64,000 nt of DNA, from positions 2,685,501 through 2,749,500 of the forward strand of contig JAWHQI010000148.1 of NCBI GenBank assembly GCA_033032865.1, written 5' to 3'. The position numbers and the translations under genes are program-made. Within the stretch, counting starts at the first letter, position 1; every line of letters begins with the position of its first letter. The stretch is from Dactylorhiza incarnata (Eukaryota; Streptophyta; Magnoliopsida; Asparagales; Orchidaceae). Positions 9,711 through 21,431 of this stretch are shown piece by piece. A model generated the notes under the pieces. That model saw only the letters and a program-made list of their open reading frames with translations, ran no database searches and was not told the origin of the DNA.

Positions 9711-11734
9711 TTTTTCTTATTTTTCTTATTTCTTTTGAACTATCATGTCATGGTCATCCTATACAATTTTGAAAATATGATCTTATCTCTTACAAGATCA
9801 ATATGTTTATAAAATCAAATTGATCAAAATTCCAAATCATATTTTATTTTGATGACCCATCTTTTATTCTTATATTCATTACTTCTAAATATCTTATATT
9901 ATCCATTTGAATCAAACTCTAAATTTGTTATAAGATATTTCAAATTAAATCCGGTTATTAGATTTTTAGCCTTCACCAACAAGTGGATAAAATTCTGAAT
10001 TTGCTATGAGATACTTATCTAAATTAAAAAAAAACACATAAGACATATTGTAAGATTAATTGTCATAAATATTGATGCCATACGCACCACCACGATCTAT
10101 TAATATCTTTTGCTAAAACTCTCTAAAATCATAATTATGTAAAATCAAAAGATCTCTAAATTCATAAGATCCACTCAGTTCTAACATTTCATTGGTGATC
10201 ATAATAATTACATGAATGAATTAATGTAGTATGACTTGCATATATCTCATTTGTGTATAAACCATAGAATCAACTTTATATTAATAAATCAAATGAAATC
10301 ATTCATTCTATGTCAAAATATTAAATCATTATCTCAATTAAATCAAATGAAATCAAATGAAATCACTTTCTTGAATACATGCAACATTATCTCAATTAAT
10401 CTTATGGTATAACAATTACAATCAAACTCATTATTCTAGCATTATCAACTAATAGATATTATTCATGCTAGTTATCTCATATTACCATAATGAATTAATT
10501 ATGAAGTAAAATAAAATAAAATAGAACGATAAAATAACTATGTGACTTTAAATTGTGATAAAACTCTAGAAAAATTTGAATTCACATACATTATGATAAT
10601 CTATCTTATAGCTCATGCAAGATCTCGTTTGTCACGACTTGAGATAGGTGTCCTAGATCTTTAATGTTAAAACATGCTTACAAATGCAATTTTCTTCATT
10701 TTTAACCATCAAAAACATTTCCAAAAATTATGCAAATTCTGCATGAAACTACTAATGGGACACCTAATCAAGTCCAAGCATCAAAATTTTCAAAACCCTA
10801 AAAAATCACTTACTGTTTCCCGCGCTAGCGCTAGCGCCGGCGCTAGCGTCGAGGTTCGTTTTTCAATAATTTTAAATTTTTTAAAAATCCCTAAAAATAT
10901 ACTAAGCTATATGTACTACTTAGTTTTGCACTTCCGTGTTTCTTTATTTTTTGAAAAATCAAATACAAAACTACAAAAACCAAATTACAAAAAATATGTT
11001 TTGTTTTTTCGCTTGTGTTGTTTCCTTTATTTAAAGTTCATCTTTATGCAAAAATCAAATATAAAAATTACAAAAGCAAAAATTACAAAAATATGCTTTT
11101 ATTTGTAAAAATTAACTACAAAAATATAAAACAAAACAAAAACAAGTATCAAAATTATTCTTCTGAACTTAACTTTTCTATGTATCTTGCGAAAGGGTGA
11201 TTTGGGCTATCATCCCATCATATCACCTAGTACCGGGCGAACCTCTCACAAGGTAGCCCTCGGGAAGTCCAAGATCAATTTTATAAGTTCAAACTTTAAA
11301 TAAAAATTATTTTTCAAAAATATCTGTATGGACTTTATTGTAAAAATCAAGCATGAGTTAATCTATTATTCAAAACTTCTATAATATTACAATTTATCTT
11401 TTCAAACTACTTTGAACATTGTTTTCATCATGCTTTGATATATCTATTAATATGTGCATCAATTATCTTGTAAAAGTTGTGTAGAACTAAGCTTAGCATG
11501 CCTCTAAGTATGAGTAATGTTTTATGTTTGATAATGATGGCAATTCACTCACTTATTTTGCCATTGTCTACTTATGTGTTTAATCTAAGAATGCTTGTGT
11601 ATGTTTTGTAATAGTACAATGAATTAAAATTGCACAAGTATCTTACCTACACAACCTTTATTTGCACTTTTAAAAGTTAAGAAAAGTGGTTATGTTTTTC
11701 ATAAATTATATTGGTTTGCAAAACAAGTGTATTC
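9711..11734 (+). other. A1 internal region between gag and the stem-loop module, non-coding
   Basis: AT-rich, no pol similarity. Contains the perfect 20-bp palindrome CGCTAGCGCCGGCGCTAGCG at 10829-10848, the same word type as in A1's LTR. The 144-residue ORF at 10674-11108 crosses this palindrome and has low-complexity composition; I do not believe it is a gene. Confidence 0.6.
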
Positions 11735-12028
11735 GGAGAACTTTGTACAAAACAAAATCATAAAATAAAGTGACAAAGATAACTCCACCAAGCACTACTT
11801 GAACCTCCTGATAAGTCTTAATAAGCGTTGTGAGGTTGAGCACCTTGGAAAGAATAATAAAGTATCTTGTGCAAACCATAACTTTCTTTCAAAATAAAAA
11901 CCACTTATTCTTAAGTACACCGGATCACAATAAAAATTAATCTTGAAGAATAAAACTATGTGATCCCCCAAGCACTACTTTGCACCCTGGTAAGTCTTGA
12001 TGAGCATTGTGTGTGCAGAGCACCTTGG
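11735..12028 (+). ncRNA. A1 four-stem-loop module (SL0-SL3)
   Basis: SL0 11735-11786: GGAG/CTCC and CTTTGT/ACAAAG. SL1 11788-11848: CCAAG/CTTGG outside, AACCTC (11802-11807) with GAGGTT (11832-11837). SL2 11922-11966: GGATCAC/GTGATCC. SL3 11968-12028: CCAAG/CTTGG outside, CTTTGCAC (11978-11985) with GTGCAGAG (12013-12020), one U-G pair. Compared with A0, SL3's inner stem differs on both sides yet still pairs. The loop core taagtcttaat or taagtcttgat is kept in all four copies of SL1/SL3. Confidence 0.55.
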
Positions 12029-13698
12029 TAGTTGTACATTTTTCTTTGTGCATTGAAATGAGTGGAAGTAAAATTATTTGTGTTTTATTGTGCTCTTTAC
12101 TTTACATATTACTTGTATTTTTGATTAAAACATTTGTTTACTCTATTCAAAATACACTTTTATGCACATCATTATCTTCCATAACACTTCTTCTCATGAG
12201 TATTGGATCCTAATGCTAATTCTATACTACTCTTTATTTATGAAATGCACTAGATAACCTAGCATGCTTTCTACAATGTTTGGTATGTTTTGAAATTGTG
12301 AATTAAAGTAACATTGTAGTAATCTCTTTTTGATAAGATTATTTCATGCTTGGTTACTGTATTGTCAAAACAAAAATTTTAAATGCAAAATGATTTACAA
12401 AAACATCTTCTTTTTGAAATTGAACTCATATATCTTTTTATGAACCATCATTGATTACCATAAGATGTTTTTTGTACTTCTATATGTCTTCCGCATCATA
12501 ACCATATAATTGTTTTACCTTGCACTTTAATACTTATTTAAAATATTTCATCTTGTGTGCATCATCACTTGAATCTTCAAATTCCTTTCTTGCAACAAGT
12601 GGTAGACTTGCTTGGTAAACTTTATATTGGTTGAATTTTTTTGCTTATAACTCTGATCTCTTTCTATTCTAAACACTCCTCCAACAAGTGAAATATTGCT
12701 TATAAACCATCTCTTTTTTAACTTAAACTCTTATTTAGTATTATGATGTTTCTTGTTCGAAATCTTCCGCAATACTCAAACTCTGATTCATTCATAAATT
12801 TCAATATAGCTATGTGAGTTTTATTTCAAAAATTCAAATAAAAATATAAACCCATATGCTATGATATTTCCCATTAGATTTAAATGCTTAATGTTTCCAA
12901 TAATTGTTATCCATGACTTCATTTCTCACCATAGCGGGGGCGTAGGGTTGTAGACATTAGATAACCTTATCTCTAGTCATGTCTTGTCCTTAATTGGGGA
13001 GGGTTCCAGTGGGGCCTTTCGAGGCACTGGGGGAAAAGAGTGCTAGGTTAAGTTTTTGTCTAGTGTTTGCATATGGGATTAACACCCCAACCTACGTCAT
13101 GTTTGCAGCTCCTCATGCCCATCCGTCACTTAGTACGGGGCTAGGGTGTTGACATATTGTCTGGGTAGATTGGTTACTTGGAAATCATGTTTTTTTTTGG
13201 CTTAAAGCTCTTATTTAAAGGGAAAATCATTATTTTTTGCTAAACTCTGATTTATAAAAGGGGGAGAACTACAAACAAAAGGGATAAAATAAGTCATAAC
13301 TCTGATCATATTCAATGAAAGACAAGTCTAAAACTCCTTATCATTTACTTAAAAAGCTCGATCATGCCTTCTCTTTTATTTACACATTTTTAGTGCTTTG
13401 TTTCCCTACCCACTTTTGTTAATAACAAAGGGGGAGAACTAACATGATAAAATGCAAAAGGGGGAGAACTAACAATGATAAATGTAACCCGTTATCATAA
13501 ACCCAACATGACAAATTCAGTTGATAGCATACATATTAAGGAAACATTCACATAGGGGGAGCATATATTTAGGGGGAGCAATTCTAAATGCTAAAATCAA
13601 TAATCATCCTAAAGTCATCACTCTCTCACACACACAAGTATAGTCTCATCATGCTTATTTATTAATGCTTTGATTTATCATTAATGGATTTGTTATTA
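12029..13698 (+). other. A1 internal 3' region, non-coding, with GC-richer folded block
   Basis: Mostly AT-rich. A distinct GC-richer block at about 12935-13165 has a hairpin at 13006-13030 (CCAGTG/CACTGG with inner CCT-TTCG-AGG) and a 70-nt unit 13081-13150 closed by AACACCC/GGGTGTT with inner CCGT/ACGG. Several aaagggggagaac tracts (13258-13460) resemble PPTs. A0 lacks an obvious equivalent of the GC block. Confidence 0.5.
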
Positions 13699-13713
13699 TC
13701 AAAAGGGGGAGTT
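13699..13713 (+). promoter_or_regulatory. A1 polypurine tract
   Basis: tcaaaagggggagtt immediately upstream of the 3' LTR start TGTTGGAACACC at 13714. Confidence 0.9.
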
Positions 13714-14799
13714 TGTTGGAACACCGTCTTCCGCATCTCCTAGGTTTGAGAATAACAAATCCTATGTGTATTTGATCTTGTGTGTTCAAGTGTGCAGGTT
13801 TACTAGGTCCACATGACACAAGGAGTACACATGATGACTGCCCCCAAAATTGAGGCCACAATTCGAAGAGGCTCACTTGCGCCGGCGGTAGCGATAGCGC
13901 CCGGCGCTAGCGTTGATCTGCGCGATTCCGGCATCATTTTTAGAAGGAGCTAGCGCCCGGCATTAGCTACTAGCGCTGGCGGTAGCATGGCGCACAAGAG
14001 TCATGGAGAATATGTTGCCGCAGATTGAAGATCCTGCCACGCAAAATGTTTCCTAATCCGGGCTAGCGCCGGAGGTAGCGACTAGCGCCGGCGGTAGCGC
14101 TTGGGCTATAAAAGGACCCCCTCTCCTCCTGTTTTCGTACACCAATTGCATACACCTCAGAGAGAGAGTACTAGAATTCCAGAGGCCTATCTTGGCCAAA
14201 ATTTGAGGTCCCGGCGAAGCTCTGCCAACTTCTGAAGGAGGATTCCTTCACGCCGAGGCAAACGAAGTCCGCTTTGACAAACGCTGATTCTACAGCGGAT
14301 CTTCGCCTCCATATTCAGAAGTTCATCTTAAGTGAATTTTTATTATTTTATATATCTTTCTTTGTAAATGGTAGTGAAATCGCCTCGTGTTGGCGACTAG
14401 GTCTGGGGTAGGACTTAGGGCTGAAAATCGCCTCGTGTTGGCGACTAGATCTAGGTTAGGTCTTGGGGGTGCTCGAGGCCACATCCGGGGAAGGATTGGC
14501 TAGAGCGGCTTGAGGCCGAATCCGGGAAGGAGGAGGCTAGGGCCACCGGTTCGTGGGGAAGCGAGTCGGGATAGAAAACAAAAAGAGCTTTTATTATTCG
14601 CCTCCGATCTCTAGCGACATTGAGATCAAGTTTTGTAAAACTTATTTAATATCAATAAAGCTTGACTCTTCTTTTGTTTTAGTTGTCTTCTTGTTTTAAT
14701 ATTGCAATATTCCAAAGTTTTTCTAAATAAAATCTAAAGTTTTTGAAAACCCTTATTCACCCCCCCCCCCCCCCTCTAAGGGCGCCGACCGATCCAACA
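13714..14799 (+). repeat. A1 3' LTR
   Basis: Copy of 7371-8460 with scattered substitutions and small indels. TATA box near 14107, poly-C tract at about 14760-14774, end ccaaca at 14799, then TSD gcttc. Confidence 0.93.
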
Positions 14800-14975
14800 G
14801 CTTCGACTTCAACGATCTTTAAGAATTCTTCGTCGTCTCCTTAGGATTTCCTCATAGGGAGTTTTATATGTTGTCTCTTGTATTTTTTGTAACACCTTTA
14901 TCCTTGTGATCTGCTTGGTTAATTTGCCTCGTATTGGCGACTTGGCCTGGGTAGGACTTAGTGAGGAATTCTCCT
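14800..14975 (+). repeat. A0 3' LTR, fragment 2
   Basis: Resumes A0's LTR after A1, including aatttgcctcgtattggcgac, which aligns with A1's repeated aaatcgcctcgtgttggcgac. It stops at the B1 insertion; 14971-14975 (ctcct) is B1's left TSD. Confidence 0.75.
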
Positions 14976-16588
14976 TGAAAGCGAGGTTAGATCTTAAAGT
15001 TACTCTAGAGGGGGGTTGAATAGAGTATTAAAAGTTTTTCACTTATTTTAATAGCGGAATTAAAATAGTGATATATATATATGTACTGAGTGAATTATAA
15101 AAACAAAATACAAATCAATCACACAGCACAGCACAGAAAAGCAAACACAATCACAGAGGACACAAGGATCTATAGTAGTTTCCCAAAAAACCTGGGTACA
15201 TCTACTCTTCTACCACTCTTGGTAGGAATCCACTAGGTTTTTGATCAGGTGCCCTATCACCAATGGGGTTTTGATCAGGTGCCCAATACACCACTGAGCT
15301 TTTGATCAGGTGCTAAAAAATAACTACATGTTTTTGTTCAGGTGCCCTGCCACCAAGGGGTTAACTTTTGAAGGGAGTTAGAACCCTGTACAAGATGGTA
15401 TAAAGAGGGTTATGAAGTTCTTCTCTGTCAATAATCTGAGAGAAGACTAGTGGATTTGATGTTGTAAAGCTCCCTCTGTCTGATAGAAAATAATTGACAG
15501 TTGAGGATGGATCTTTCTCTTGAATGTAGATCTTCCTGATAGCTGATGAATCTGAGAGACAAAGGTTTCTCAGATTATTGTTGCTCTTGAAGATTTTAAA
15601 CTTTGCAGCAGAAATCTGAGATAAGATTTGTGTTGTTGTTCTCAGAGATTGAAAGGTGCTGCTTGAGGAAGATGAAGATCTGAAAACGTTTTCTTTCTTC
15701 TTTCTGAATATTTTCTCTCGACAGTATTCTTCTTCTTTTTCCTGTCTTGCTGCTCTGTAATAATGTAAATCTTCTTCTTCCTTATTCCTTTGAAATATTC
15801 TGACTGATTTGAAATTAAATCCTTGAATTAAGGAATATAATATTCTGAAAAGATTTTCTTGGAACTGTATCCTCTAATTCCTTTCCTTTTGCATGAAAGT
15901 GTCCTTTTCAAAATGTGTCAACGGCCACTTTCCAAAATAAGAGAATAATAAAAGGAAAGATATAATCCTTGACTTATCTGGTAGGAATAGATCCGTTGCT
16001 GATAGTAGATCTGAGTTCAGAGAATGGAATAAAAGTAATCTGTCTGAAATAATGAACTGATGAGAAATTTCATCGATCTGAATAAATTCATCGAACATAA
16101 TCTGGAGTTCGTCGATCTCAAGCTGGAGGTTATCGAACTGAGAGATAAAATCCGATAAGGTAGCTGGAATATTGAATTCGTCGAGCTGAGAAGAACTTTC
16201 ATCGAGGTGAACATCTTGATACTTATTCTTTGAACGCAGAGATGAGTTTGTCGATCTCAAGTTGGAGTTCGTTGAACTGAAGAAATAAACTACTGTACTG
16301 GCTGGAGAACTGAGTGCATCGAGCTGGAGAGCAAGTTTGTCGAACGCAGAGAGAAGTTCGTCGAACGCAGAATCGTGTTCGTTGAATGCAGAACCTTGGG
16401 AAGTTCGTCGAACTGGAGCATGTCGTTCGTCGAATGCAGGATGGAGTTCGTCGAACGCAGAAACTGATCTTTTCCTTAAGTTCTAACAGCCTAAAACCTT
16501 TGATCCTTAGACTATACATTGGTGTCAACTTAGTCTTAGTCAACAGATAGTGATCCTAGCCCAAATCAGTGATAGGGTTGTTCCAACA
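14976..16588 (-). repeat. B1 3' LTR
   Basis: 1.61 kb. Contains three copies of tttttgatcaggtgc-like text around 15239-15345 and CT-rich tracts. A minus-strand ORF of 128 codons (15874-16260) lies inside it and is partly kept in the other LTR; see rejected items. Confidence 0.9.
16070..16460 (-). promoter_or_regulatory. B1 LTR cluster of TTCGTCGAACG-type words
   Basis: About ten copies of gttcgtcgaacg, gttcgtcgatc and catcgagctgg words, many half-palindromic. On the minus strand a possible TATA (attatatc, about 15957-15966) lies downstream of it. The same cluster is at about 24190-24600 in the other LTR. Role unknown. Confidence 0.5.
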
Positions 16589-17811
16589 ATCTCGCCCTAT
16601 TTGGGTTAGGACACTATTTGACAAAATTGAATAATAAAAAAATAAACAACAAAACAACAAAGCATTTATATCTGACAGATTTTAAACATTTCAGCAGATA
16701 TAGAATATGATACTCTAAGTTTTGAAATTTTACATTGAAAACAGAAATAATACAAACAAATAATTAGAACCTTTTGACTTTCTCTGAAGGAGACTTGAAT
16801 GTGATTTGCCTTTCAAATTCTTGCTTTCTGAATTCTTTGCCTTCAGCTTTTTGAATTTGTTTATCTGAACTGAATCTGTCATATCTCAAACTGCAATTTT
16901 TAGCTTTTGCTTTTGTTGATCTGAACTGTAGCAATAACTGAATTGCTTTGTTGAATCTGTCATATCTGAATTATTTCTGAATCTGCATCTGTACTTGTCA
17001 TATCTGAAACTGTCATATCTGAAACTTCAAATTGAAACTACTGTGAGCTTCTTTATCAAGAACTAATTTTTGCTTCTTCATAAAGAACTGAAACTGCTTC
17101 TTCAAAGTTTTTGCTTCTTCATACAGCATCTCCCCTTGAAACTTGAGCTTCTACAAAAAACATCTCCCCCTATCAAAAAGGAGAGCATCTCCCCCTAACA
17201 AAAATGAGTTTCTTCAAAACATCTCCCCCTGCCAAGAAGGAGCTTCTTCAAAACATCCCCCCCTACCTAGTTTCAGGAAGACCTGGAGCTAGGCCCCTAG
17301 AAGAAGGGACATTTGTATAGGAGGTAGGGAAGGATGCAATTTTTTGAAGAAATATTGCCATTGTTCCTGCAAAAGAAAAATAGAGATCAAGTGCAAAGGA
17401 ACTGGAAAGAGAAGCAATATCAGTAGGCATACAGTTAAAATGAAATAAAAGATTTAATTATAATGAAAGATCAGAACTCGAAAACACATACTTTCGTCAG
17501 ACTGGGTTCGATGAAAATTTAATTTTTGTCGATCTCAGTTCGACGAACAAGTTTGTCTTCATCGCTCCCTGGATCTAATTAGATATCATCTCAGTGGTTT
17601 GGTCTCAGCGGATCTAGACAGCTTCTCAGCGGCCCAAGGCCTTATCTCAGCGATTCAGCTGAGATTAATAGCTTGTCTCAGCTGTTTTGTTGAGAATGAG
17701 AGCTTGTCTCAGCTGTTTTGTTGAGAATGAGAGCTTGTCTCAGCTGCTTAGACAGCAAACCACCTGAACTTAATTCACACAGAGAGGGATAAATAAAAGA
17801 TATAATTTTTT
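16589..17811 (-). other. B1 3' non-coding region with PPT-like repeats
   Basis: Between RNase H and the 3' LTR. Minus-strand aaatagggcgagat next to the LTR is the likely PPT. Repeated gggggagatgtttt tracts occupy about 17130-17265, and a 31-bp tandem repeat (agcttgtctcagctg...) about 17650-17755. The words gttcgatga and gttcgacgaac at 17507-17560 match those of the LTR. Confidence 0.65.
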
Positions 17812-19377
17812 TTAATTAATTGAATCTCCATCTATCATTTCTAGCTGATTTATAAAGAAAATATGTTTCTTTTCATCCAATGGTTTGGTGAAAATATCAG
17901 CCCTTTGCAAATCAGTAGAAATGAATTGTAGGCAAATTTTATTTTTATCCACATTATCTCTGATAAAGTGGTGCCTAATTTCTATGTGTTTAGTCCTACT
18001 ATGGAGTACTGGATTTTGTGCTATAGATATTGCACTAGTATTGTCACAAAATATAATTGAATTATTTAAGTTGATACCATAGTCTAGAAGTTGATTTTGT
18101 ATCCATAGTATCTGTGAGCAGTAACTGCCTGCAGCAATGTATTTTGCTTCAGCTGTTGATGTAGACACAGATGTTTGTTTCTTACAAAACCAAGACACAA
18201 GCCTATCACCAGGAAACTGGCAAGTTCCTGATGTGCTTTTCCTGTCTACTCTGCATCCAGCATAATCAGAACCTGAGAATCCAGTTAATTCAAATTCTGA
18301 AGCTGTTGGATACCTGAGTCCTAGATTTGGACAACCCTTTATATATCTCAAAATTCTTTTTAATAAAATTAGGTGAGATTCTTTGGGGTTAACTTGGAAC
18401 CTAGCACAAATACATGTAGCAAATATTATGTCAGGCCTACTAGCTGTTAAGTAAAGTAATGAGCCAACAATTGCTCTATATACTTTCTGATCAATAGGTT
18501 TCCCTGATTCATCAGTGTCAACAACATCATTTGAGGGCATGGGTGTTTTCATAGTGGAAGCATCAGACATACCAAATCTTTTCACTAATTCCTTAGCATA
18601 CTTGGATTGTGATATGAATATGTCATTTGGAGTTTGCTTCACTTGAAGACCAAGAAAGTAAGATAACTCACCCATACTACTCATTTCAAATTTAGATTGC
18701 ATTAGGTTAGAAAACCTCTTGCATAGATTTGAATCAGTAGAGTCAAATATGATATCATCTATATATATTTGAACTAGTAACATTTGATTTTTATGTATCC
18801 TGAAGAAAAAAAAGTTTTATCAACAATGCCTCTACGGAAATTGTTTTCCAAAAGAAAAATTAGTTAAGGTCTCATACCATGCTCTGGGAGCTTTCTTGAG
18901 ACCATAGAGAGCTTTATTAAGCTTAAATACATAAGAAGAGTGAGTTGGAGAGATGAAACCTGGTGGTTGTTCCGCCTAGACTTCTTCTTTGATATCTCCA
19001 TTAATAAAAGCACTCTTCACATCCATCTGATATACCTTGAACTTCTTGAATGCAGCAAAGGAAAGAAAAATCCTTATAGCTTGAAGTCTAGCAACAGGAG
19101 CAAAGGTTTGATCAAAATCTATTCCTTCTTCCTGAGAATATCCTTGGGCTACTAATCTTGCTTTATTTTTGATGATTATGCCTTGATCATCTAGCTTGTT
19201 CCTGAAGACCCACTTGGTGCCAATGACTGGATGGCCTTTTGGTCTTGGAACCAAATCCCAAACCTTGTTCCTTTCAAATTGGTTGAGCTCCTCTTTCATT
19301 GCAAGAATCCAGTTTGGATCTTGTTCTGCATCTTTTATGGATTGAGGCTCAACTTGTGATAGGAAATAAGTATGCAT
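17812..19377 (-). pseudogene. pol: B1 reverse transcriptase and RNase H
   Basis: RT starts near 19377 with the copia motif of an acidic [18 protein letters not shown] stretch, then [18 protein letters not shown] and the [10 protein letters not shown] motif. The catalytic YIDD is at about 18765-18754, followed by YFLGLQV. RNase H follows with DYAGC.D.KSTSG, SSTAEAKYIA-like and FTKPL motifs to the stop at 17812. A broken stretch (18784-18975) with stops separates the RT palm N-terminal half from YIDD. Family role: copies element RNA into cDNA and removes the RNA strand. Inactive as it stands. Confidence 0.88.
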
Positions 19378-20700
19378 CTAATTTTGGTGTAGTTGATGCC
19401 TTGCTTGAACACGTGCTGAAATATCTCCAATGATTTGGGATATTGGATGATCTCTAACTGTGATGTGATCAACAGATGGAGTTGGTTCAGCAATGGTTTC
19501 CACTTGGGGAATTTGATCAACTGTCATTTGATTTGAATTGTCAACAAGATCTGGATTATCCTCTTCTTCACTGTCTTCAATAATTTCATTTGATGGAAGT
19601 AGAGAATCTTTACTATGTAGATTTAGTCCATTGAGCTCTTCACATAGAGCTGGTACCTGCAAAGTATGTTTGGTAGAGGTGGTATTCCTCTCCTCAATTA
19701 ACATATTAGTTTCATCAAAAGATACATTAATGGACTCTTCTATCTTAAGAGTAAATTTGTTGTAAACTATGCTTTACTAGAAAGAGAATATCAAAGGAAT
19801 ATACCTTCAGCAGATTTTGCTTCAAATTTCCTGAGATACTTCTTATCATTGTTTTGCACATAGCATTTACATCCAAATATCTTAAAATAGTTAACCTTAG
19901 GTTTTTTATTCTTGAGTAATTCATAGGGAGTTTTACCCTTAAGCTTATGTATCAGGCTTCTGTTCAACACGTAATTTGCTATATTCACTGCCTCTGCCCA
20001 AAAAGAGATTGGCAAGTGAGAATCAGCAAGCAATGTAGTTGTTGATTCAATTAGTGTTCAATTTTCTTCCAGCTACCCCATTTTGTTGAGGAGTTCTAGG
20101 AGCAGAGAAACATTGCCTGATCCCTTCTTTTCCACAGAATTCTCTCATCATGAGAGATTCAAATTCAGTTCCATGATCACTTCTGATCAATGCAACTAGA
20201 GTAGAGTACTCAATCTTGATGGACCTGAGAAAGTCTATCAGAACACTGAAGGTGTCAGACTTGTTCCTAAGAAAGAACACCCAAGTGAATCTTGAGAAGT
20301 CATCTACAATAACTAGAGAGTAATGCTTCCGTCCTAGACTTTGTATTGCAGTGGTTCCAAAAAGGTCCAAATGCAGTAAGTACAAAATCCTAGGTGAATC
20401 ACTCTTGGATAAAGATTTAAAACTACTCTTGGTTTGCTTACCTAATTGACAAGCCCTGCAGAGTCCTTCCTTCTTGTATGAACCAGAAGGCAGTCCTCTA
20501 ACAAGATTGTCCTTAGAAAGCTTAGATATAGTTCTAAGGTTAATATGTCATAGCCTTTTATGCCATAATTCATTTGTTTTACTTATAGAATTAAATAAGC
20601 AAATATCTGAGTTGGCAGAGTCAAAATTGACTAAATAAATGTTTCCATGTCTAATACCAGATAATACATTTATGTTTTTATTATTGGTAATAAGACATAA
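19378..20700 (-). pseudogene. pol: B1 integrase with C-terminal linker
   Basis: The HHCC zinc domain is recognisable near 20590-20440 (WHKRL...H, then CRACQLGKQ) but a stop replaces the Gly of the WHKRLGH motif. The core runs through HLDLFG, IRSDHGTEF and TPQQNGVAGRK: the first two catalytic Asp are present, while the expected Glu of the QQNGVVERK motif reads Gly. A second piece (20033-19791) has the FWAEAVNIANYVLNR and FGCKCYV motifs. 19704-19378 is the acidic linker ending in the DHPISQIIGDIS motif that precedes copia RT. Family role: inserts cDNA into the host chromosome. Confidence 0.85.
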
Positions 20701-20718
20701 GGAGTGGTTAAGAGTTAC

Positions 20719-20960
20719 CTAATAACCTTCATCACATAACTGGCTTATGTTGATGAGGTTGTGCTTCAGACCCTTGACATAAGCTATTTCTTTGAAGGTG
20801 ACTGCTCCAACTTTGATCTGTCCATAACCTTTGGTTTGTCCACAGTTGGAGTCTCCAAAGATCACTTTGGGTCCAAGCCTTTCCTTGTAGTTGCTTAAGT
20901 TGGCCTTTTTTCCTGTCATATGCTTTGAGAACCCACTATCCAAATATCATTGTTCCTTTA
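20719..20960 (-). pseudogene. pol: B1 aspartic protease and gag-pre-integrase segment
   Basis: Active site DSG at 20940-20932 in the copia context DSG.SKHMTG (the usual Cys after DSG is Phe). Then VIFGD, KGYGQIKVG and a GLKHNLINISQLCDEGY motif. A TGA stop replaces the Trp two codons before LDSG, consistent with TGG to TGA. A further stop follows GY. Confidence 0.8.
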
Positions 20961-21431
20961 TTTTTGGATAGCCCTGTACCTGCAAAACATAAAACATTCT
21001 AGTTTTTTTGACCTAGACTACCTTGGGTCCTTTTGTTTTTCCACAAAATTCTGAAATGGAAGACATCTCAGGCTGATCTTTATAACCTTGTGGATGATAT
21101 CTCCTTGGAAGAATTATCCACTCAGTGAAATGATTCTTAGTATATTGAGAATAAGAATTCTTCTAAAATTCAGTACATTTTTTGTTCGACGAATTATGGT
21201 GAGTTTGTCGATCGCCGTTCGACAAAGTGAAGTGCTTTCGTCGAGCGCCGTTTGAATAATAATTATACTGAAAATCTGTCTTCAGTGTTCGTCGATCTCT
21301 GTTTGATGAATTCGTGTGATTTCGTCGAGCTCCATTCGATGAATTCTGTTGAATTCCTTTATTCTTAATATTCTTGCTTGAAATGTTTTTATCTACTTCT
21401 ACTGGCTCTTTGTTCTTGGCAGAAATGAATT
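20961..21431 (-). other. B1 gag-protease spacer with LTR-type words
   Basis: No open frame of note. 21180-21345 is packed with gttcgacgaa, gtcgatcgc, cgtcgagc and gttcgtcgatc words, the same vocabulary as B1's LTR cluster. Confidence 0.55.

Larger units (their letters stand above)
7371..14799 (+). mobile_element. A1: complete non-autonomous Ty1/copia-like element with gag only
   Basis: About 7.4 kb with two LTRs of about 1.09 kb, both TGTTGG...CCAACA, flanked by the perfect TSD GCTTC (7366-7370 and 14800-14804). A tRNA-iMet primer site at 8463 and a PPT at 13699 are intact. Coding capacity is one gag-like ORF (8511-9710); no protease, integrase, RT or RNase H can be read in any frame. It must be mobilised in trans. 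It is inserted in the 3' LTR of its own relative A0. Confidence 0.92.

Noticed and set aside
10674..11108. 144-codon ORF in A1
   Set aside because: Low-complexity Lys/Phe-rich composition, runs through the palindrome, no counterpart in A0.
13081..13150. tRNA-like 70-nt fold with a 7-bp closing stem
   Set aside because: No T-arm sequence, anticodon arm or internal promoter boxes; only the closing stem fits.
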